In this document: positions 13,662-19,341 of the stretch, piece after piece | Layout of the letters: each line of letters opens with the position of its first letter | Numbering within the stretch: position 1 is the first letter of the stretch | Assembly (NCBI GenBank): GCA_900547085.1 | Contig: URFI01000013.1 | Location: 1-19,341 of the forward strand | DNA: 19,341 nucleotides | Origin: an uncultured Prevotella sp. | GTDB lineage: Bacteria > Bacteroidota > Bacteroidia > Bacteroidales > Bacteroidaceae | Direction of reading: 5' to 3' | Notes under the pieces: generated by a model | The model's input: only the letters and a program-made list of their open reading frames with translations | Told to the model about the DNA's origin: nothing | Databases searched by the model: none | Position numbers and translations under genes: made by a program

Positions 13662-14378
13662 CCGCTTGAGAGAACGCTTTAGCATGAGGTCGAGCCAAAT
13701 ACGGGTGCTGCGGCCATTACCCTCCATAAAAGGATGGGCTACATTCATTTCGATATATTTGTCCATTATCTCATCAAAGGTAGTTTCTGGCATTCGTTCA
13801 ATCGTTTGCAGCGTAGCAGGGAAGTGCATACAATTAGCAAAGGTAAAACCACCTTTGGAGATATTCTTTGTGCGAATTTGCCCTGCAAAGTCGTAAAGAC
13901 CACCAAAGAGATAAGCGTGTATTTGTTGTAAACATTTGATTGTACCTGGGTCTACAGTCTTTAAGATACCACTTTCAAAAAGCTGATAAGCCTTTTTCTT
14001 GCTCTGTCCATCAATAGTGTTATCACTATAGAGGAACCAGTCAAGAAAGTTCATAGCCTTGGTATTATTGATTTGCTTTGCCAAAAGAGTTACACCCTCT
14101 GCATCAAGTGTATCTGTCTTATAATACTTTCCGTCAGAGGCTTTTAACTTCAGTTGGTTAGTAGCACTAACCAACTGACTATTTTCTTTTCTTAGTTTGG
14201 TCTTAAGGTACTTCCAATAGTTCCTCGTCTTTTGGTAATCATCTGGCTCGTTGATGGCAGCAATAATATCAAGCACTGAGAACCACCATTTGTTGTTCTC
14301 TTCATCCCATACGGCACGTACTTCACGGTCGTTGAAGAAGCGAATTGATTTCTTATGTTGTTCTTTATGTTTTGCCAT
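13485..14378 (-). CDS. fic: Bro-N-Fic fusion, class III Fic AMP-transferase (NmFic-like)
   Basis: Fic enzymes transfer AMP from ATP to hydroxyl side chains. With ATG 14378 the protein has 297 residues: an N-terminal Bro-N domain (about 11-105, with IRFFNDREVRAVWDEEN and WWFSVLDIIAAI) and a Fic domain (about 120-297) with FGGLYDFAGQIRTKNISKGG and the complete active site HPFMEGNGRSTR at about 215-226. The end SYYYEQ keeps the Ser and inhibitory Glu of the C-terminal alpha-inh helix of class III Fic proteins such as Neisseria meningitidis NmFic, which it resembles strongly; the usual Gly/Asn after Glu is Gln here. NmFic-type enzymes are reported to modify DNA gyrase; the target here is unknown. 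ATG 14411 is an alternative start. It is first in a unit with dinD, and its promoter holds a palindrome. Confidence 0.88.
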   Translation of the reverse strand: MAKHKEQHKKSIRFFNDREVRAVWDEENNKWWFSVLDIIAAINEPDDYQKTRNYWKYLKTKLRKENSQLVSATNQLKLKASDGKYYKTDTLDAEGVTLLAKQINNTKAMNFLDWFLYSDNTIDGQSKKKAYQLFESGILKTVDPGTIKCLQQIHAYLFGGLYDFAGQIRTKNISKGGFTFANCMHFPATLQTIERMPETTFDEIMDKYIEMNVAHPFMEGNGRSTRIWLDLMLKRSLKRCVDWSQIDKNDYLNAMRESVADSTHIKALVQPALTTKINDREMFMKGIDYSYYYEQND

Positions 14379-14616
14379 AATGGAAAAAAAATATTCATCT
14401 GGAGTATTCATACATTCTTTTGGATTCACCAGCAAGATCTCTGTTATTTGGAATAGCAATTCAAGGCTGGCTGATGACGATTGCAAACGTAAGAGTTTTC
14501 TATTGAAAACTCTCGCCCAGCTTTTTTGTAAACCATCTTTGCTTAATCCTTTTTTCGGTCAACACCTCTTTTATTCTGTTGGTTGGACTTTCCATAAATA
14601 AAGATAAGATGATATG

Positions 14617-14651
14617 CAAATATAGTAAATATTATTGTATAATATGCCAAA
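14617..14651 (-). promoter_or_regulatory. fic promoter with palindromic operator candidate in the spacer
   Basis: On the minus strand a -7 box TATATTTG (14617-14624) and a -33-like TTTG (14648-14651) are separated by 23 bp, slightly longer than usual. The spacer contains the perfect palindrome ATATTAT-TGT-ATAATAT (14629-14645). A repressor bound there would block the promoter. The Bro-N domain proteins encoded by this unit are candidates for the regulator (inference). Confidence 0.5.
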
Positions 14652-14701
14652 AAGGTAGTGTATCACAATTCTTCTTCATGATGCACATTCTGTACGGTGT
14701 C

Positions 14702-14784
14702 ATCAGATTAGAGACTTTGGATTTTCCCATCTTCTGCTTGCTTTATGCTGGCAATGAATAGGGCGTTGTGAATCTAGGGCTGAA
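14702..14784. repeat. Right copy of the direct repeat of about 83 bp flanking the accessory module
   Basis: Direct repeat of 10201-10283 (see there), sharing the identical 25-bp core at 14729-14753. It lies between the rpoC terminator and the fic promoter, i.e. at the border between housekeeping and accessory DNA. On the minus strand a short frame (ASIKQAED) is shared by both copies but is closed by different sequence in each, so no gene is claimed. Confidence 0.85.
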
Positions 14785-14803
14785 CGTGGTATGTCAACAG
14801 AAA

Positions 14804-14838
14804 AAGGGTGTGCCATCTATTATCAATGACACACCCTT
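14804..14838 (-). terminator. rpoC terminator
   Basis: AAGGGTGTG (14804-14812) and CACACCCTT (14830-14838) form a 9-bp stem that can be extended by CAT/ATG after one mismatch. On the minus strand it is followed by TTTTT and lies about 55 nt after the rpoC stop. It closes the rpoBC transcript. Confidence 0.85.
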
Positions 14839-14892
14839 ATGATGATGTTAGACGATGAAGTTAGGCATCGTTTACTTTCATTTCATGAATTA

Positions 14893-17800
14893 TCAGTCAG
14901 CAAAATCAAGTACATTCTTGCGATTTGCCTCAATACGCTCGTACTCTTCTTTCGAGCCTACAATGAGTTTCTCCCACTGGCGAAGTCCTGTTCCGGCAGG
15001 TATCAGGTGACCGCAAATCACGTTCTCCTTCATTCCCTCCAGATGGTCTACCTTCGCACGGATGGCAGCCTCGTTGAGAACCTTTGTCGTTTCCTGGAAC
15101 GAAGCAGCACTCATGAAACTCTTGGTTTGCAATGCGGCACGAGTGATACCCTGAAGTATCTGAGTGGACGTAGCAGGAAGAGCATCACGAACCTCTACGG
15201 GTCGCAAATCGCGACGTTTCAAGGCCGAATTTTCATCACGGAGCTTGCGCGCCGTCACAATCTGTCCTACTTTCAACACCTCGCTGTCACCAGCCTTGGT
15301 AACCACCTTCTTACCCCAGATACGATCGTTCTCCTCGGCAAAGTCGAGTTTGTCTACCAGTTCTTGCTCCAAGAACGTAGTATCACCCGGCTCGTTGATT
15401 TGAACCTTACGCATCATCTGGCGAACGATGATTTCAAAGTGCTTGTCGTTGATTTTCACTCCTTGCAAACGGTATACGTCTTGTACCTCGTTTACAATGT
15501 ACTCTTGTACAGCGGTAGGACCTTTGATGGCCAAGATGTCATCGGGTGTGATGACACCATCTGACAACGGCGTACCAGCACGAACGGCATCGTGTTCTTG
15601 AACAAGAATCTGCTTGCTCAACGAAACAAGATACTTCTTTTGCTCACCAGTTCTTGAGGTGACGATGATTTCTCGGTTGCCTCGCTTCACCTTACCCATG
15701 GTTACCTCTCCATCGATTTCAGAAACCACAGCGGGGTTGGATGGGTTACGAGCCTCGAACAACTCGGTAACGCGCGGAAGACCACCAGTGATATCACCAG
15801 CACCACCTACGGCACGCGGTATCTTCACCAAAGTTTGACCCGACTTGATGGTTGCTCCGTCATCAACAACAACGTGTCCACCTACGGGGAAGTTATAGGT
15901 ACCCAACACTTCTCCATTCTTGTCGATGATGTCACAGGTAGGCACCAATGACTTATCCTTGGAGTCACTGATGATCTTTTCGGTCAGACCCGTTGTCTCG
16001 TCAGTTTCAGCATGGTAGGTCTTACCAGCGACAACACCATTAAACTTCAAGGTACCGGAATATTCTGAAACAATCAATGCGTTGAAAGGATCCCACTTAG
16101 CAATGAGGCTTCCTTTTTGCACCTTGTCACCATGTTTGTAATAGAGTGAGCTGCCATAAGGCACATTCAGTGTACTTAATACGATGTCGGTATTGGGATC
16201 GATGAAACGGATTTCAGCCAAACGGCTCACCACTTTCATACATTCAACATCCTTCTCGCCGTCACTCTCAACGAATGGTACGGTACGCAGTTCTTCAAAC
16301 TCAATCTTACAGTCGTTCTTTGCCACGATGCTGGCATTGGCAGCCGCGTTACCAGCCACACCACCAGCGTGGAAAGTACGAAGGGTTAGCTGTGTACCCG
16401 GTTCACCAATTGATTGGGCAGCAATTACACCAACTGCTTCTCCAATACCAACGTGGGAGCCTGTTGCAAGGTTACGTCCGTAACATTTCTTGCAGACACC
16501 ATGCTTGCTCTCACAGGTGAGCACCGAACGAATTTCAACACTCTCAATCGGTGATTCATCAATCTGTCGAGCTTTGTCCTCTGTAATTTCATCACCAGCT
16601 GCTACAATCAGTTCGCCTGTTGTCGGATGAATGATGTCATGCACAGAAACACGTCCCAAGATACGTTCGTAAAGCGTCGAAATAATCTCATCCCCACTCT
16701 TCAGTGCTGTGCAGACCAGTCCACGCAAAGTACCACAATCTTCTTCGGTGATGATGACATCGTGAGAAACGTCTACCAAACGACGTGTCAAATAACCAGC
16801 GTCGGCAGTCTTCATAGCCGTATCGGCAAGACCCTTTCGGGCACCGTGCGAGGAGATAAAGTACTCGAGCACGGACATACCTTCCTTGAAGTTAGAAAGA
16901 ATAGGGTTCTCAATAATCTGTTGTCCTTCAGCTCCTGCTTTCTGAGGTTTGGCCATCAAACCACGCATACCAGAGAGCTGCTTAATCTGATCCTTAGAAC
17001 CACGGGCTCCAGAATCGAGCATCATGTACACGGCATTGAATCCTTGGTCGTTCTCGGTCATCTCCTTCATGAGGACGTCACCCAGCTCATTGTTGACATG
17101 CGTCCATGCATCGATGACCTGATTGTAACGTTCAGTATCGGTGATAAATCCCATCTCGTAATTGGACTTGATTTGATTTACCTCGTCCTGGCCTTTCTTC
17201 ACAATAGTTGCCTTTTCTTCAGGAATGATGATATCATCCAAGTTGAAGGAAAGACCTGCCAAGTAAGCCATTCGATAACCCAAATTCTTGATTCCATCCA
17301 AGAACTCACATGCGCGAGCCATACCTACAACCTTGATAACATCCGAAATGATGCCGCGCAGGGTTTTCTTAGAAATGATGTCATTGAAATAGCCCACTTC
17401 ATCTGGGATGATGCCATTGACGATGACGCGACCCACTGACGTGTCGACCATGCGGTCTTCCAACTGTCCGTTGACCAAATCCTTTACAATCACTTTCACA
17501 GGGGCATGTAAGTCGCATCGTCCTTCATTATAGGCGATGATGGCTTCTTCAGGACCATAGAAAGTAAGACCAGCGCCCTTGGCTCCTGGGCGAATCTTGG
17601 TTACATAATACAAGCCCAGCACCATGTCCTGAGAAGGAACGGTGATAGGAGCACCATTGGCTGGGTTCAAGATGTTGTGGCTCTGGAGCATCAAAATCTG
17701 AGCTTCAAGAACGGCCTCATTACTCAAAGGAAGGTGAACGGCCATCTGGTCACCATCAAAGTCGGCATTGAAGGCAGTACAAGCCAAAGGATGCAGCTGA

Positions 17801-19206
17801 ATAGCCTTGCCTTCAATCAGTTTAGGCTGGAAAGCCTGGATACCCAATCGGTGAAGTGTAGGGGCACGGTTCAAAAGCACCGGATGACCCTTCATCACGT
17901 TCTCCAAGATGTCCCAAATGACAGGCTCACGACGGTCGACTATCTTCTTGGCGCTCTTCACCGTCTTGACGATACCGCGTTCGATGAGTTTGCGGATGAT
18001 GAAGGGCTTGTAGAGCTCAGCTGCCATCAACTTAGGCAAGCCACACTCTCCCATCTTCAATTCAGGTCCAACGACAATTACCGAACGAGCTGAATAGTCA
18101 ACACGTTTACCCAAGAGGTTTTGACGGAAACGTCCTGCCTTACCTTTCAGAGAGTCAGACAACGACTTCAATGGACGATTGCTCTCGCTCTTCACTGCAC
18201 TGCTCTTGCGTGAGTTGTCGAACAAGGAGTCGACTGCCTCTTGGAGCATACGCTTCTCATTACGCAGAATAACCTCAGGTGCTTTGATTTCCATCAAGCG
18301 TTTTAGACGGTTGTTACGAATAATGACGCGACGGTAGAGATCATTCAAGTCGGATGTAGCGAAGCGACCTCCATCCAATGGAACGAGCGGACGCAACTCG
18401 GGAGGAATCACTGGTACAATCTTCAGGATCATCCACTCGGGGCGATTGACATCCGTACTGGTACGGAAGGCTTCAACAACCTGCAAACGCTTCAAAGCCT
18501 CAGTCTTACGCTGTTGGCTCGAGTCGTTGTTGGCACGGTCGCGCAACTCGTATGAGATAGAATCCAAATCCAGATTGGCCAGCAAATCATAGACAGCCTC
18601 GGCACCCATCTTGGCAATAAACTTATTGGGATCCGTGTCCTCCAAGCGATCATTGTTTGGATCCAGTTGATGGTCGATGATGTCTAAATATTCATCTTCC
18701 GTCAGTAAATCCATGACATGTGATCCATTGACTTCGGCCCCATCAGCATCTTTACGTCCTTCCATGAGCCCTGGTTTGATCACTACATATTTCTCGTAGT
18801 AAATCACCGAATCAAGTTTCTTGGTTGGCATACCCAGCAAGTAACCAATCTTGTTAGGCAAGGAGCGGAAGTACCATATATGCGCTACAGGCACCACCAA
18901 TTCAATATGTCCGGAACGCTCGCGACGTACTTTCTTTTCTGTGACCTCAACACCACAACGGTCGCAGACAATTCCCTTGTAACGAATACGCTTGTACTTA
19001 CCACAAGCGCACTCGTAGTCTTTTGTAGGACCAAAGATGCGTTCACAGAATAAGCCATCCCGTTCGGGCTTGTACGTACGGTAATTGATGGTTTCTGGTT
19101 TAGTCACCTCACCGTATGAATTCTCCAGAATCTCTTCAGGAGAAGCCAAGCTGATGGTTATCTTCGTAAAATTATTTTTTACTTTTATATCTTTCTTAAA
19201 AGCCAT
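14893..19206 (-). CDS. rpoC: DNA-directed RNA polymerase subunit beta'
   Basis: Full-length 1437-residue beta' subunit, which forms the RNA polymerase active site with beta. Visible landmarks: N-terminal zinc site with cysteines at 66, 68, 81 and 84 (CACGKYKRIRYKGIVCDRCG); the conserved VIPPELRPLVPLDGGRFATS; the catalytic Mg-binding NADFDGDQ at about 480-487 with three aspartates; the trigger-loop region GMRGLMAKPQ; and a second zinc region with CESKHGVCKKCYGRN. Start ATG 19206 gives the standard Bacteroidetes MAFKKD beginning. Length is normal for Bacteroidales. It follows rpoB after 39 nt on the same strand, as in the usual rplJL-rpoBC cluster, and ends with an intrinsic terminator. No intein, insertion or frameshift is visible. 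Confidence 0.98.
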   Translation of the reverse strand: MAFKKDIKVKNNFTKITISLASPEEILENSYGEVTKPETINYRTYKPERDGLFCERIFGPTKDYECACGKYKRIRYKGIVCDRCGVEVTEKKVRRERSGHIELVVPVAHIWYFRSLPNKIGYLLGMPTKKLDSVIYYEKYVVIKPGLMEGRKDADGAEVNGSHVMDLLTEDEYLDIIDHQLDPNNDRLEDTDPNKFIAKMGAEAVYDLLANLDLDSISYELRDRANNDSSQQRKTEALKRLQVVEAFRTSTDVNRPEWMILKIVPVIPPELRPLVPLDGGRFATSDLNDLYRRVIIRNNRLKRLMEIKAPEVILRNEKRMLQEAVDSLFDNSRKSSAVKSESNRPLKSLSDSLKGKAGRFRQNLLGKRVDYSARSVIVVGPELKMGECGLPKLMAAELYKPFIIRKLIERGIVKTVKSAKKIVDRREPVIWDILENVMKGHPVLLNRAPTLHRLGIQAFQPKLIEGKAIQLHPLACTAFNADFDGDQMAVHLPLSNEAVLEAQILMLQSHNILNPANGAPITVPSQDMVLGLYYVTKIRPGAKGAGLTFYGPEEAIIAYNEGRCDLHAPVKVIVKDLVNGQLEDRMVDTSVGRVIVNGIIPDEVGYFNDIISKKTLRGIISDVIKVVGMARACEFLDGIKNLGYRMAYLAGLSFNLDDIIIPEEKATIVKKGQDEVNQIKSNYEMGFITDTERYNQVIDAWTHVNNELGDVLMKEMTENDQGFNAVYMMLDSGARGSKDQIKQLSGMRGLMAKPQKAGAEGQQIIENPILSNFKEGMSVLEYFISSHGARKGLADTAMKTADAGYLTRRLVDVSHDVIITEEDCGTLRGLVCTALKSGDEIISTLYERILGRVSVHDIIHPTTGELIVAAGDEITEDKARQIDESPIESVEIRSVLTCESKHGVCKKCYGRNLATGSHVGIGEAVGVIAAQSIGEPGTQLTLRTFHAGGVAGNAAANASIVAKNDCKIEFEELRTVPFVESDGEKDVECMKVVSRLAEIRFIDPNTDIVLSTLNVPYGSSLYYKHGDKVQKGSLIAKWDPFNALIVSEYSGTLKFNGVVAGKTYHAETDETTGLTEKIISDSKDKSLVPTCDIIDKNGEVLGTYNFPVGGHVVVDDGATIKSGQTLVKIPRAVGGAGDITGGLPRVTELFEARNPSNPAVVSEIDGEVTMGKVKRGNREIIVTSRTGEQKKYLVSLSKQILVQEHDAVRAGTPLSDGVITPDDILAIKGPTAVQEYIVNEVQDVYRLQGVKINDKHFEIIVRQMMRKVQINEPGDTTFLEQELVDKLDFAEENDRIWGKKVVTKAGDSEVLKVGQIVTARKLRDENSALKRRDLRPVEVRDALPATSTQILQGITRAALQTKSFMSAASFQETTKVLNEAAIRAKVDHLEGMKENVICGHLIPAGTGLRQWEKLIVGSKEEYERIEANRKNVLDFAD

Positions 19207-19245
19207 GTTCTTTATCTTTATTGTGTGAAAACAATCTATTCATTA

Positions 19246-19341
19246 CTAATCGAGTTTCACGCTCAATCCGAGTCCACGCAATTCATGCAGCAGCACGTTC
19301 AACGATTCTGGAATTCCTGGTGTTGGCATTCCATCACCCTT
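19246..19341 (-). CDS. rpoB: DNA-directed RNA polymerase subunit beta, C-terminal end (partial)
   Basis: The minus strand from the window edge encodes MPTPGIPESLNVLLHELRGL followed by GLSVKLD and TAG at 19248-19246. This is the universally conserved RpoB C-terminus (PESFNVLLxELxSLGL type). Only 31 codons are inside the window. The 39-nt gap to rpoC has no terminator, consistent with an rpoBC operon. Confidence 0.96.
   Translation of the reverse strand, partial: KGDGMPTPGIPESLNVLLHELRGLGLSVKLD

Noticed and set aside
10201..14784. Insertion sequence or transposon spanning the direct repeats
   Set aside because: No transposase, integrase or terminal inverted repeats were found; the repeats are direct and imperfect, longer than a usual target duplication.
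14702..14784. Small gene on the minus strand of the direct repeat (ASIKQAED frame)
   Set aside because: The frame is very short, has a stop close upstream and diverges by frame between the two copies.
16627..17439. 270-codon frame opposite rpoC, and similar frames at 14839-15564 and 17677-18093
   Set aside because: Antisense shadows of a highly conserved, codon-biased gene with no promoter or recognisable domain.
1..19341. tRNA or rRNA genes
   Set aside because: No cloverleaf-like sequences with GTTC-type T loops or rRNA landmarks were seen in the intergenic regions.

Overview
The window comes from a Bacteroidota genome, most likely Prevotella or a close relative. The evidence is the Bacteroidetes-type -7 promoter boxes (TAnnTTTG) before many genes, the near absence of Shine-Dalgarno sites, lipoprotein and TonB-receptor pairs of Bacteroidales type (DUF4249 plus a carboxypeptidase-regulatory-domain receptor), a DUF4250 gene, and the sequence character of RpoB/RpoC. 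The genus is an inference; the phylum is well supported.

Left part (1-6667, housekeeping and envelope). On the + strand are the 3' end of a sugar-kinase-like phosphotransferase, a CBM9-like protein and a PBP4-type D,D-peptidase lipoprotein. A perfect 18-bp hairpin separates these from a convergent pair, a TonB-dependent receptor followed by a DUF4249 lipoprotein with a one-base TAATG overlap. Divergent from the receptor are DUF4250, a 17-unit, almost G-free 8-bp tandem array, and a small unknown protein whose ATG lies 2 nt after the array.

Middle (6668-9213). A gene-poor stretch of about 600 bp contains overlapping, competing hairpins. It is followed on the - strand by a Lys/Glu/Ala-rich LEA/apolipoprotein-like repeat protein and a class III PPK2 polyphosphate kinase, both plausibly stress-related.

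Accessory region (9314-14784). A DUF2971 gene lies just outside a 4.5-kb segment bounded by two direct repeats of about 83 bp (10201-10283 and 14702-14784). The segment holds two - strand transcription units. The first in transcription order is Bro-N-Fic (class III, NmFic-like, with a C-terminal inhibitory helix), then DinD, then a 69-codon duplicate of only the Fic C-terminus including the inhibitory helix, then a small membrane-protein remnant, then a rho-independent terminator. Its promoter spacer holds a perfect palindrome that looks like an operator. The second unit starts at its own -7 box with a decayed small winged-helix regulator gene, followed by a 521-aa protein combining an EVE/PUA-like domain with a PD-(D/E)XK nuclease domain, a predicted modification-sensing restriction factor. 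The segment looks like a small defence or toxin-antitoxin module inserted beside rpoC and partly remodelled by recombination.

Right part (14804-19341). The rpoC terminator, complete rpoC and the last 31 codons of rpoB, all on the - strand.
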